DNA of 64,000 bases from Guyparkeria sp. WRN-7 (GTDB lineage: Bacteria > Pseudomonadota > Gammaproteobacteria > Halothiobacillales > Halothiobacillaceae): the NCBI RefSeq assembly GCF_001641825.1, contig NZ_LRFH01000003.1, positions 209,882 to 273,881 of the forward strand. Direction: 5' to 3'. Both the position numbers and the translations under genes were made by a program. Shown here in pieces: positions 39,250-47,334 of this stretch (the stretch's first letter is position 1; every line of letters starts with the position of its first letter). The notes beneath the pieces are model-generated. The model did not search any database. It was given only the letters and a program-made list of their open reading frames with translations, and was not told the origin of the DNA.

Positions 39250-39375
39250 GAGCAGGCGCCGATGGCCACGATCATCCTCGGCGGGCCGGCCACCTCGACC
39301 TTCCTCAACATCGTGGTCCTGCCGGCACTCTACCGGCCGGTGGCCCAGCGCACCGACGAGGCCACCGCCAGCTGA
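39250..39375 (+). pseudogene. 3' remnant of a CusA/CzcA-type RND efflux pump
   Basis: About 40 codons reading APMATIILGGPATSTFLN and then IVVLPALYRP resemble the last transmembrane segment of heavy-metal RND transporters, which typically reads like RPLATVVIGG...STLL...VLPALYR. The similarity starts abruptly near 39250, with no upstream coding sequence in frame, and ends at a TGA at 39373-39375. A strong terminator follows, as expected at the end of a former cus/czc operon. The remaining roughly 1000 codons are missing, so this is a deletion scar. Confidence 0.7.
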
Positions 39376-39381
39376 TGCGCT

Positions 39382-39450
39382 GACCCGCCCCGCAGCGGGT
39401 CGACTTTCCTTCCACTGCCCACCGGAGGCATCGCCGGTGGGCATTTTTTT
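39382..39450 (+). terminator. Tandem hairpins and terminator after the RND remnant
   Basis: A small hairpin GACCCGC/GCGGGTC (39382-39401) is followed by a strong intrinsic terminator (39416-39450): TGCCCACCGG, an 8-base loop, CCGGTGGGCA, then seven T residues. Its orientation is right for the decayed pump operon. Confidence 0.9.
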
Positions 39451-39486
39451 GTTCGGCATCACATCATGCGGTGACAGGGAGAATCA

Positions 39487-40911
39487 TCAAGCGCGGGGCA
39501 CGCCCGAATGCTGCGCGGGTTCCCTGGGCAGAGTGACAAGAAAACGGGTGACCCCTGCCTCCGAGCTCGCCGTGATGTCGCCGCCATGCGCGCGGACGAT
39601 CGCCCGGGTAATCGCCAGCCCGAGCCCCAGCCCGCCGGTGGCACCCCGCGGACGGGTTCTTGCCCCTTCGGCGCGGTAAAAGCGCTCGAAGATCCGCGAC
39701 AACTCCTCCGGGGCGAGCGGCTCACCGGTATTTTCGACCGTTACCGTGGCCATCGACGGGTGCTCGATGATCCTCACCAGCACGTGGCCGCCCTCGTCGG
39801 CGTGGCGCAGCGCGTTGGAGAGCAGGTTGCTGAATGCCCGCCGCAGCATCAGGCGGTTGCCATGGATCACCGCGCTGCCCGCGGCAGACAGCGTCACCCC
39901 CTCCTCCTCGGCCAGTGCATCATAGAAATCGAACAGGTCGGCCACTTCCTCGTCCAGCACCAACTCCTCGACCGAGGGCAGCGACAGGCCGTTGTCCGCC
40001 TTCGCGAGGAACAGCATGTCGGCGATCATGCGGGAGAGCCGATCGAGCTCCTCGGCGCTCGAGGCGAGTGTCTCCTGATACTCCCGCTGGGTGCGCGCAC
40101 GCGACAGGGCGACCTGGGTCTGCGTGAGCAGATTGCTCACGGGGGTGCGCATCTCGTGCGCCAGGTCCGAGGAAAAGTTCGACAGCCGCCGGAACGCCTC
40201 TTCCAGACGATCGAGCATGCAGTTGAGCTCGTGGGCCAGCCCGGTCAGCTCGCGCGGGACGGCTTCCTCCGGCAGGCGCTGACTGAGCTGGCTGGCCGTT
40301 ACCGATGCCGCCCGCTCCTGGATCAGCCTCAAGGGCACGAGACCGCGCCGGGCCGCCCGCCAGCCGAGAAAGCCACTCAGGATGGCGGCAAAGGGGATGA
40401 ATACCGACAGCGTGTGGCCGTAGCGCACCAGAAACCGCTCGTGGTGATCGATATTGATCGCGGCTGCCACGATCAGGGGATCAAGCCCCGGCAGCTCCGG
40501 CTGGACGCTCTTGACCAGGGCGCGATATCGGGAGCCGTCCTTCCACCATGACAGCAGGTTCGACTGCGCCCCGTCGGCCCGCTCGCGCAGCCGCTCCCGC
40601 GGGAACAGTGACTCCGATGGCGCAAGGATCGCCCTGCCGTCGGCCGTCTCGACCAAAATCTTGAGCTGCGGGTCGCTGCGGAACATTGCCTCCACCGCCT
40701 CCTCCAGGGCGACGATCTCGCCGGTCTGTGGCGGGCGCTTGACCAGGCGCTCGAGCACCTCGATCTTGCTCTCGAGCAGGCCCCGGTCCATCTCGAGAAA
40801 GTGCCGTTCCACCGCCGCGTGCAGGACCCACGCAAGCCCCAGCAGCACCGAGGACGAGACCAGGATGAACAACAGGGTCAGGCGGGTGGTCAGCGAAACC
40901 GGCCGGGTCAT
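39487..40911 (-). CDS. cusS: Heavy-metal sensor histidine kinase (CusS/CopS family)
   Basis: Inner-membrane kinase of 474 residues predicted to sense periplasmic copper. TM1 ([20 protein letters not shown]) and TM2 ([17 protein letters not shown]) flank a periplasmic domain of about 130 residues. A HAMP domain follows ([20 protein letters not shown]). The H-box is [20 protein letters not shown], the N-box is [14 protein letters not shown], and the G-boxes are [20 protein letters not shown] and [14 protein letters not shown]. The start overlaps the regulator stop by four bases, so the pair is coupled. Silver cannot be excluded as a ligand, but the neighbours favour copper. Confidence 0.93.
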   Translation of the reverse strand: MTRPVSLTTRLTLLFILVSSSVLLGLAWVLHAAVERHFLEMDRGLLESKIEVLERLVKRPPQTGEIVALEEAVEAMFRSDPQLKILVETADGRAILAPSESLFPRERLRERADGAQSNLLSWWKDGSRYRALVKSVQPELPGLDPLIVAAAINIDHHERFLVRYGHTLSVFIPFAAILSGFLGWRAARRGLVPLRLIQERAASVTASQLSQRLPEEAVPRELTGLAHELNCMLDRLEEAFRRLSNFSSDLAHEMRTPVSNLLTQTQVALSRARTQREYQETLASSAEELDRLSRMIADMLFLAKADNGLSLPSVEELVLDEEVADLFDFYDALAEEEGVTLSAAGSAVIHGNRLMLRRAFSNLLSNALRHADEGGHVLVRIIEHPSMATVTVENTGEPLAPEELSRIFERFYRAEGARTRPRGATGGLGLGLAITRAIVRAHGGDITASSEAGVTRFLVTLPREPAQHSGVPRA

Positions 40912-41591
40912 GCCTCTCCCTCGACCTCCATCACGTAGCCCATGCCGCGGATGGTCCGGATCAGCCGTGTATCGAAGGGCTCGTCGATCTTGCGGCGCAG
41001 GCGGCGCACGGCCACCTCGACCACGTTGGTGTCGCTGTCGAAGTTCATGTCCCAGACCTGGGAGGCAATCAGCGAGCGCGGCAATACCTCGCCGCGACGA
41101 CGCATGAACAGCTCGAGCAGCGCGAATTCCTTGGCCGTCAGATCGATGCGCTGCCCCGCCCGGGTCGCGCGATGACCGAGCAGATCCAGCTCCAGGTCGG
41201 CGACCCGCAGCGTGGTCGGTTCGGGCTCGGCCCGGCCGCGCCGCAGCAGGGTGCGCACCCGCGCCAGCAGCTCGGAGAAGGCGAACGGCTTGACGAGATA
41301 ATCGTCCGCGCCCAGCTCCAGCCCCCGGACCCGGTCCTCGATCTGGTCGCGGGCCGTGAGGAACAGTACCGGCATGTCCCGACCGCCACGCCGCAGGGTC
41401 TGGAGGATCTGCCAGCCATCCATGTTCGGCAGCATGACGTCGAGAACGACCAGGTCGTGATCCCCGGTCAGGGCCTGGTGCAGGCCCTCCACGCCATCAT
41501 CCGCCAGGTCGACGGTATAACCGGCCTCCGTCAGCCCCTGCTGAAGGTAGCGGCCCGTCTTTTCTTCGTCCTCGACGATCAAGATCTTCAT
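40908..41591 (-). CDS. cusR: OmpR-family response regulator (CusR/CopR)
   Basis: DNA-binding partner of the adjacent sensor kinase. It has 227 residues from ATG 41591 ([20 protein letters not shown]). The receiver has the phosphorylated Asp in [14 protein letters not shown] and Lys in [15 protein letters not shown]. The winged-helix domain contains [20 protein letters not shown], the recognition region [19 protein letters not shown] and [14 protein letters not shown]. It diverges from the multicopper oxidase gene; a perfect CATTACA/TGTAATG palindrome lies 58 bases upstream and is the likely binding site for both directions. Confidence 0.94.
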   Translation of the reverse strand: MKILIVEDEEKTGRYLQQGLTEAGYTVDLADDGVEGLHQALTGDHDLVVLDVMLPNMDGWQILQTLRRGGRDMPVLFLTARDQIEDRVRGLELGADDYLVKPFAFSELLARVRTLLRRGRAEPEPTTLRVADLELDLLGHRATRAGQRIDLTAKEFALLELFMRRRGEVLPRSLIASQVWDMNFDSDTNVVEVAVRRLRRKIDEPFDTRLIRTIRGMGYVMEVEGEA

Positions 41592-41649
41592 GCGCCCTCC
41601 CGTCCGAATCGAAACGCATTCTGCCACCCCGATACGACCTGATTCGCCA

Positions 41650-41667
41650 CATTACAGCGTTGTAATG
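41650..41667. promoter_or_regulatory. CusR/CopR operator palindrome
   Basis: A perfect 7-bp inverted repeat, CATTACA-GCGT-TGTAATG, in the cusR/oxidase divergent gap. Its architecture matches known Cus/Cop boxes (short arms about one helical turn apart). The core TTACA-N5-GTAAT reappears as TGACA-N5-GTAAT before the cupredoxin gene. Confidence 0.75.
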
Positions 41668-41704
41668 CCCGGGTCAGGTTCACGACAGAGCGCGCAGCTA
41701 GCGT
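41652..41704 (+). promoter_or_regulatory. Copper-responsive promoter of the multicopper oxidase unit
   Basis: Box TTACA-N5-GTAAT (41652-41666), then GTCAGG (41673-41678), GACAGA (41684-41689) and a -10-like CTAGCGT (41698-41704). The same blocks, at the same spacing, precede the cupredoxin gene. There is no consensus -35, which fits an activator-dependent promoter. Confidence 0.6.
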
Positions 41705-41806
41705 GGGGGTGAAATCCGGGCATCGTCCGCGCACACGATGACTCGGCCGTCGCCTCACCCGATGCATTCTAGGCATTGCCGCACACCGGTTGTTGGAGGA
41801 ACTGAA

Positions 41807-43309
41807 ATGGATCGACGCCGCTTCTTGAAGGGCAGCCTGGCAACGGCAGCCGCCACCACGCTGGGCCCGGTCGCGACACGATCTGCCGGGGCCGCCACCA
41901 TGGATCGACCGTCGCTGCCACTACCGAATCTGATCGACGTCGAAAAAAGCGGTCGACTCGACCTGGTCGCCCAGCGCGGCAACCAACGGTTTCTCTCCGG
42001 CAACCCCTCGGCCACGCTGGGCTACAACCAGGCCTACCTGGGGCCGGTCGTCCGCGCGCGGCGGGGGCAGGATGTGGCGGTTCGCCTGCTCAACGACCTC
42101 CCGGAGCCCATGGCCACGCACTGGCACGGCCTGCTCGTGCCGGGCGAGCACGATGGCGGCCCTCACCAGGCAATCCGACCGGGCGAGGTCTGGGAACCGG
42201 TTCTTTCCATCGATCAGCCGCCCTCGACTGCCTGGTTCCATGCCCACACCCACCCGCATACCGCGCGACAGGTATATGCCGGGCTTGCCGGCGTGTTCCA
42301 GATCGATGACGGGCGGGACGACGAGCGTGGTCTGCCCCACCAGCACGGTGTCGACGACTTCACCCTCGTCATCCAGGACCGCCGCTTCGATCAGCTCGGG
42401 CGACTGGACTACCGCCTCGGCATGTTCGACCGGATGCACGGTTTCCAGGGCGACCGGATTCTGGTCAATGGCGCCCATTTCCCGCGCGCCCGGATGCCGC
42501 GCTCGGTCGTCCGCCTGCGCCTGCTGAACGGATCGAACGCCCGCATCTATCACCTGCGCTTCGACGACGAACGCCCGATGCACGTCATTGCCAGCGACTC
42601 GGGCTACTGGCCGCAGCCGGTGGCCGCCGACGAGCTGCGCCTGGCGCCGGGTGAACGGATCGAGGTACTGGTCGATTTCCGTGATGGCCACGATGCCCGC
42701 CTGGTGACCGGTCCCGACCGGAACCAGGGCGGACCGGGGATGATGGGCATGATGAGCGGTCTTCGCTCCTTCACCAACTCGATGCTGGAAGGCGACACGC
42801 CGGTACTCACGTTCCACCCCGGTGGCAACGAGGGGCAAGTCGACCGGCTGCCGGAGACCATCGACGACGAACTGCCGGCGCCACCGACCGTATTCGCCCG
42901 GCGCCGACACCTCACACTCGACATGATGCTCGGCGGCATGCCCATGATGCGCGGCATGATGGGCGGGAACGGTGGCCCCACGATGGGCATCAACGGTCAA
43001 CCGTTCGACATGCAGCGCATCAACGCCGAGGTGGGTCTCGGCACCACCGAGCACTGGACCATCGAGAGCGACATGCTGATGCACCCGTTCCACATCCATG
43101 GGGTGCGTTTCCGGGTGCTCGCCGACGAGAGCGGCCGGTCACCGCGACTGGAGAACCGGGGCTACAAGGACACGGTGCTCGTGGATGGCCGCGCCGAGAT
43201 CGCGGTGGAGTTCACGCAACCGGCCGGCCGGGAGACACCCTTCATGTACCACTGCCACATCCTCGAACACGAGGATGCCGGGATGATGGGCCACTTCAGC
43301 GTCTCCTGA
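41807..43309 (+). CDS. cueO: CueO-like multicopper oxidase
   Basis: Periplasmic copper(I) oxidase of 500 residues. It has a Tat signal (DRRRFLKGSLATAAATTLGP) and three cupredoxin domains. Copper ligands are visible in THWHGLLVPGEHDGG, WFHAHTHPHTARQVYAGLAG, MHPFHIHGVRFRVL and MYHCHILEHEDAGMMGHF (type 1 Cys with flanking His, axial Met). A Met-rich insert with GMPMMRGMMGGNG and an earlier GMMGMMSG patch resemble the substrate region of CueO. The ATG at 41807 has TTGGAGGA 9 bases upstream. It is expected to be under CusR control. SufI-like proteins are excluded by the intact ligands. Confidence 0.93.
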   Translation: MDRRRFLKGSLATAAATTLGPVATRSAGAATMDRPSLPLPNLIDVEKSGRLDLVAQRGNQRFLSGNPSATLGYNQAYLGPVVRARRGQDVAVRLLNDLPEPMATHWHGLLVPGEHDGGPHQAIRPGEVWEPVLSIDQPPSTAWFHAHTHPHTARQVYAGLAGVFQIDDGRDDERGLPHQHGVDDFTLVIQDRRFDQLGRLDYRLGMFDRMHGFQGDRILVNGAHFPRARMPRSVVRLRLLNGSNARIYHLRFDDERPMHVIASDSGYWPQPVAADELRLAPGERIEVLVDFRDGHDARLVTGPDRNQGGPGMMGMMSGLRSFTNSMLEGDTPVLTFHPGGNEGQVDRLPETIDDELPAPPTVFARRRHLTLDMMLGGMPMMRGMMGGNGGPTMGINGQPFDMQRINAEVGLGTTEHWTIESDMLMHPFHIHGVRFRVLADESGRSPRLENRGYKDTVLVDGRAEIAVEFTQPAGRETPFMYHCHILEHEDAGMMGHFSVS

Positions 43310-43365
43310 CCGGCAGGCGGCAATGCCGCTGACATTCACCATGCGTCCCGACGGGAGGAACGATC

Positions 43366-43578
43366 ATGGACTACGCACATTTCATGGGATTCGGAGGGGG
43401 CTTCATGTGGATCATCTGGGTGCTCTTTATCGGGCTCGTCGTCTGGCTGCTTTTCGCCATCTCGCGGCAGGACCGCTCCCTGGAATCCCCCAGCCCCAGG
43501 GAAATCCTCGACCGGCGATATGCCCGGGGCGAGATCGACGACGAAACCTACGAGCGCATGAAAAAGGAGCTCGAATGA
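43366..43578 (+). CDS. Small membrane protein with SHOCT domain
   Basis: Protein of 70 residues. The N terminus is one membrane helix (WIIWVLFIGLVVWLLFAI), preceded by a glycine-rich HFMGFGGGF stretch. The C terminus is a SHOCT motif (SPREILDRRYARGEIDDETY), a short oligomerisation domain found at protein ends. GGGAGGAACG lies just before the ATG. It follows the multicopper oxidase by 56 bases, and similar small SHOCT proteins recur next to copper-resistance genes in other bacteria. The function is unknown. Confidence 0.82.
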   Translation: MDYAHFMGFGGGFMWIIWVLFIGLVVWLLFAISRQDRSLESPSPREILDRRYARGEIDDETYERMKKELE

Positions 43579-43887
43579 GCATCCGCCGACTTCCCTTACC
43601 TTCGAACGACAGCGAGCAGTCACGAGAAACGCGAACTGACTGACCTACTCGCTCGCCACCGAAGACGGCCTGGCCGGCACCCCGCCCGTATCGCGTTGTT
43701 TTGGTGGACAACTCGCCACTCGTCCACCCGACCGCATCGTCATCCCTTCCGAAGGTTTCGGCCCCGAAACGCAGCTGACAAAAACGTAATCGGCGCGTCA
43801 GGACGATGACAGAACAACGCACTAAAGTCCTTGGCAACGCATCGGGAGGCCCCTCCCCCACGCACCGCCACTGAGAGGACGACACGC
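43579..43887 (+). other. 309-base gap with a copper-type promoter
   Basis: No gene is supported here. The left part is unremarkable. The right part holds a second copy of the copper promoter block: a CusR-like half-palindrome at 43776-43790 and a -10-like element near 43822-43828. GAGAGGA lies about 9 bases before the cupredoxin ATG. Confidence 0.6.
43776..43828 (+). promoter_or_regulatory. Copper-responsive promoter of the cupredoxin-copAB unit
   Basis: TGACA-N5-GTAAT (43776-43790), GTCAGG (43797-43802), GACAGA (43808-43813) and CTAAAGT (43822-43828). Measured from the GTAAT half-site, the offsets to these blocks are 11, 22 and 36 bases, identical to those in front of the multicopper oxidase gene. 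Confidence 0.6.
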
Positions 43888-44352
43888 ATGATTCGACGAC
43901 AGACCCTGCTTGCACTCGCCCTGATGCCGTTGATGGCACAGGCAGGCGGCAACCACGGTGGCGGCCACGAGGCCATGACCGGTTCGCCGGGCAACCCCGC
44001 CGAGGTCGACCGGACCATCGAGGTCACGATGAACGACCAGATGCGCTTCGACCCGGAGAGCATCCAGGTCGAGGCTGGCCAGACGGTCCGTTTCGCCGTG
44101 ACGAACACCGGCCAGCAGCCCCACGAGATGGTCATCGGCACGCTCGACGAGCTCAAGGCGCACGCCGAGGAAATGCGCCGCAACCCCGGCATGAAGCACG
44201 AGGAGCCCAACATGGTTCGGCTGGATGGTGGCGAAACCGGGGAGATCGTCTGGCACTTCGCCTCGCCGGGCGAGGTGGATTTCGCCTGCCTGATACCCGG
44301 ACACCTCGAAGCCGGCATGAAGGGGACGGTCGACGTCCAGGCCACGCCCTGA
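43888..44352 (+). CDS. Periplasmic cupredoxin (CopI-like)
   Basis: Blue-copper-fold protein of 154 residues. A short signal peptide (RQTLLALALMPLMAQAGG) is followed by a His-rich start (NHGGGHEAM). Type 1 copper ligands are His79 in QQPHEMVIG, Cys134 in VDFACLIPGHLEAGM, His139 and Met144. The insert KAHAEEMRRNPGMKHEEPN between ligands is characteristic of the cupredoxins found in proteobacterial copper-resistance operons, some named CopI. It heads the second copper unit, 68 bases before copA. A role in periplasmic copper binding or electron transfer to the oxidase is inferred from context. Confidence 0.88.
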   Translation: MIRRQTLLALALMPLMAQAGGNHGGGHEAMTGSPGNPAEVDRTIEVTMNDQMRFDPESIQVEAGQTVRFAVTNTGQQPHEMVIGTLDELKAHAEEMRRNPGMKHEEPNMVRLDGGETGEIVWHFASPGEVDFACLIPGHLEAGMKGTVDVQATP

Positions 44353-44420
44353 TCACCGCCCCTGCGAGACGACCGGCAACCGAACAAACCACGCTTTCCG
44401 CACGACGGAGGGAAACGACA

Positions 44421-46355
44421 ATGGACCAATACGAAACCCTGACCGGGAAGGGCCACTCCCGCCGCCGCTTCCTGCGCAATGTCACTTCCATGAGCGTCCT
44501 GGCCGCGCTATACGGCTATGGTGGCGTGAGCCCGGCCCTCGCCTGGCCGCAGGTCGGCAACCATGAAGCCGAGCGCCTGGAGGACGGCGATACCGACGTC
44601 TTCAACCTGGTGATCGATCGCACACCGATGAAGATCGACGGCAAGCCGGCCAACCCGATCACCGTCAACGGCACCGTGCCGGGGCCGGCCATCCGCATGC
44701 GCGAGGGTCGCAACGTCCGCATCCGCATCCAGAACAACCTCGACGAGTGGACCTCGATCCACTGGCACGGGATCCTGCTGCCGTTCCAGATGGACGGCGT
44801 GCCCGGCGTGACCTTCGAGGGCATCCCGCCGAAGGACACCTTCGAGTACTACTACCCGCTCAAGCAGGCCGGCACCTACTGGTATCACAGCCATTCGGGC
44901 CTGCAGGAGCAGCTGGGGCACTACGGCCCGCTGATCGTCGAGCCGGCCGAGCCCGAACCGTTCAACTATGACCGCGACTACGCAATCGTGCTCTCGGACT
45001 GGACCTTCGAGGATCCGCACGACGTCTTCCGCAACCTCAAGGTGGCCGAGGGCTATTACAACTACCAGAAGCGGACCGTCGAGGACCTGCTCGAAGACAT
45101 CCAGAAGAAGGGCTGGTCGCAGACCATGCGCGAACGTGCCATGTGGGGCGAGATGCGCATGAGCTCGCGCGACCTGCTCGATGTCACCGGCAGCACCTAC
45201 ACCTACCTGATCAACGGTCGCTCGCCCAACGACAACTGGACCGGCCTGTTCAAGCCGGGCGAGAAGATCCGCCTGCGCGTGATCAACGCCTCGGCGATGA
45301 GCTTCTTCGACGTGAGCGTTCCCGGCCTGAAGATGACCGTGGTCCAGGTCGACGGCCAGAACGTCGAGCCGGTACCGGTCGACGAGTTCCGCGTCGGCGT
45401 GGCCGAGACCTACGACGTGATCGTCGAGCCCACCGACCAGCAGGCCTACACCGTCTTCGCCGAAGCCATGGATCGCAGTGGCTTCGCGGCCGGCACCCTG
45501 GCCACCGAAGTCGGCCTGACCGCCGAGATCCCCGAGCCGCGCCCCATCGCGTCCCGCGGGATGGAAGCCATGGGCATGGACATGAGCGACATGGACATGA
45601 GCGACATGGACATGGGTGGCATGGACATGGGCAACGGCGACACGGAGATGGGCGGCCAGTCCGGTGGCATGGACATGGGCGGCCAGTCCGCCGGCATGCA
45701 AGGCGATCAGGGCATGACCGGTCAGTCGTCGCATGCCGGCATGGCGATGGACCATGGCGACGCCAAGGGCGGCATGGACATGGCCATGGACAAGTCGGGT
45801 GGCAAGGCGCCCTGGCCGCTGGCCGATCGCGAGATCTCGCACGGCCCGAACGACCATGGCCCCGGCGCGGCGATGGTGGCCCGCAGTCCCGGCAACCGGC
45901 TGAGCGACCCGGGCATCGGCCTGGAGAGCACGCCGGAACACAAGGTGCTCGTCTACGACGATCTCAAGGCACTCGCGCCTTGGCCCGACCCGCGTGAACC
46001 GGAACGGGAGATCGAGCTTCACCTCACCGGCAACATGGAACGCTACATGTGGTCGTTCGACGGCGAGAAGTTCTCCGAGGTGGACGGCCCGATCCAGTTC
46101 CATCACGGCGAACGGCTGCGCCTGATCCTGGTGAACGACACCATGATGGATCACCCCATCCACCTGCATGGCATGTGGATGGAGCTGGAGAACCAGCACG
46201 GCGATCTGCGGCCCCGCAAGCACACCATTTCCGTGAAGCCCGGCGAAATGGTCTCCGCGCGGATCACCGCCGACGCGCCGGGGCACTGGGCGTTCCACTG
46301 CCACCTGCTCTATCACATGAAGGCCGGCATGTTCCGCGTCGTATCCGTCGCCTAA
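44421..46355 (+). CDS. copA: Copper resistance multicopper oxidase CopA/PcoA
   Basis: Periplasmic oxidase of 644 residues. The Tat signal is SRRRFLRNVTSMSVLAALYG. Type 2/3 ligands are in SIHWHGILLPFQMDG, YWYHSHSGLQEQLGHYG, DHPIHLHGMWME and WAFHCHLLYHMKAGMF. Between the second and third cupredoxin domains (about residues 380-460) is a Met/Asp/Gly-rich segment with tandem MDMSDMDMS, GGMDMG and GGQSGGMDMGGQ units, which would bind many copper ions. It belongs to the plasmid-type PcoA/CopA family, distinct from the CueO-like oxidase at 41807 and from the ATPase also called CopA in other species. Confidence 0.95.
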   Translation: MDQYETLTGKGHSRRRFLRNVTSMSVLAALYGYGGVSPALAWPQVGNHEAERLEDGDTDVFNLVIDRTPMKIDGKPANPITVNGTVPGPAIRMREGRNVRIRIQNNLDEWTSIHWHGILLPFQMDGVPGVTFEGIPPKDTFEYYYPLKQAGTYWYHSHSGLQEQLGHYGPLIVEPAEPEPFNYDRDYAIVLSDWTFEDPHDVFRNLKVAEGYYNYQKRTVEDLLEDIQKKGWSQTMRERAMWGEMRMSSRDLLDVTGSTYTYLINGRSPNDNWTGLFKPGEKIRLRVINASAMSFFDVSVPGLKMTVVQVDGQNVEPVPVDEFRVGVAETYDVIVEPTDQQAYTVFAEAMDRSGFAAGTLATEVGLTAEIPEPRPIASRGMEAMGMDMSDMDMSDMDMGGMDMGNGDTEMGGQSGGMDMGGQSAGMQGDQGMTGQSSHAGMAMDHGDAKGGMDMAMDKSGGKAPWPLADREISHGPNDHGPGAAMVARSPGNRLSDPGIGLESTPEHKVLVYDDLKALAPWPDPREPEREIELHLTGNMERYMWSFDGEKFSEVDGPIQFHHGERLRLILVNDTMMDHPIHLHGMWMELENQHGDLRPRKHTISVKPGEMVSARITADAPGHWAFHCHLLYHMKAGMFRVVSVA

Positions 46356-46376
46356 CGTTTCAGAGGAGCACGATTG

Positions 46377-47165
46377 ATGAACACCAACCGACACCTTTCC
46401 AAGACCGTCGGCGGCCTGCTGAGCGCGACCCTGCTGGCCGTCATGCCCCTCGCCGCCACGGCCGACGGCCAGGCGCCGTTCGCCGTGGAGAAAGGCTGGG
46501 CGCCCCCCGTGGGTGACGAGCCGCACGGATTCTTCCTGTTCGATCGACTGGAATATGCCGCCGGCGACGACGAAGACAGCGTCAACGTCGAGTTCAAGGG
46601 CTGGTACGGCGGCGACTACAACCGCGTCTGGGTCGAAGGCGAGGCCGAGGACGTCGTGTCCGGCGGCAGCGGCGGCGCCATCGAAAATCTCGACCTGCTC
46701 TACGGCCGGCTGATCTCGCCCTACTGGTCCGTGCAGGCCGGCGTGGGCTACCAGCTCGAATACGGCCCGGGCCCGGATCCGGACCGCGGCTATGCCGTGC
46801 TCGGCCTGCAGGGTCTCGCGCACTACTGGTTCGAGGTCGATACCAACCTGCGCCTCAGCGAGGACGGCGATGCCTGGGCGGACTTCGAGGCCGAATACGA
46901 CTTCCTGCTTACCCAGAAGCTCGTGCTGCAGCCACGTTTCGGCACCATGGTCGCCTTCGACGAGGTCGAGGAATTCGGCGTCGGCGAGGGCATCAACAAC
47001 GTCAAGCTGGGGCTGCGCCTGCGTTACGAGATCAAGCGCGAGTTCGCCCCCTATATCGGCGTGAGCTGGAACAAGAAGCTCGGCGACACGGCCGACATGG
47101 CCGAGGACGAAGGCGAGGACACGGGTGACTTCCGGGTACTTGCCGGCGTGCGGATGTGGTTCTAG
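46377..47165 (+). CDS. copB: Copper resistance outer-membrane protein CopB
   Basis: Outer-membrane beta-barrel partner of CopA/PcoA. It has 262 residues from ATG 46377, with AGAGGAG 8 bases upstream. The signal peptide is LLSATLLAVMPLAATADG. Family motifs include GFFLFDRLEYAAGDDEDSVN, WYGGDYNRVWVEGEAE and LDLLYGRLISPYWSVQAG, and the strand-rich tail FAPYIGVSWNKKLGDTAD ends in an aromatic residue (GVRMWF). The Met-rich N-terminal repeats of some CopB proteins are absent. It lies 21 bases after copA and before a strong terminator. Confidence 0.93.
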   Translation: MNTNRHLSKTVGGLLSATLLAVMPLAATADGQAPFAVEKGWAPPVGDEPHGFFLFDRLEYAAGDDEDSVNVEFKGWYGGDYNRVWVEGEAEDVVSGGSGGAIENLDLLYGRLISPYWSVQAGVGYQLEYGPGPDPDRGYAVLGLQGLAHYWFEVDTNLRLSEDGDAWADFEAEYDFLLTQKLVLQPRFGTMVAFDEVEEFGVGEGINNVKLGLRLRYEIKREFAPYIGVSWNKKLGDTADMAEDEGEDTGDFRVLAGVRMWF

Positions 47166-47216
47166 GACCGCATCTGACGATCGACCGCAAAGCCACCGGC
47201 CCGGTGCCGGTGTGAA

Positions 47217-47252
47217 AAGCGCGCCCCCGGCCTTCCGGGGGCGCGCCGTTTC
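47217..47252 (+). terminator. Terminator after copB
   Basis: A 12-bp GC-rich stem GCGCGCCCCCGG/CCGGGGGCGCGC with a CCTT loop is followed by CCGTTTC, about 50 bases past copB. It separates the cupredoxin-copA-copB unit from the ATPase gene, which may therefore have its own promoter. Confidence 0.8.
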
Positions 47253-47334
47253 GGGCACCAGGCGGGCAAGATCGACGCCAATGTGCTTGAGTTGCCCCAC
47301 CACCATTGAATGACGACCGAGGAGACCGCGATAC

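Noticed and set aside
38042..41591. Integrated element bounded by tRNA-Pro
   Set aside because: No integrase and no downstream copy of the tRNA 3' end could be seen, so only rearrangement, not an element, is supported.
47165..47334. CueR-type promoter before the copper ATPase
   Set aside because: No long-spacer MerR-type dyad could be found; only the copB terminator and a weak TTGAGT are visible.
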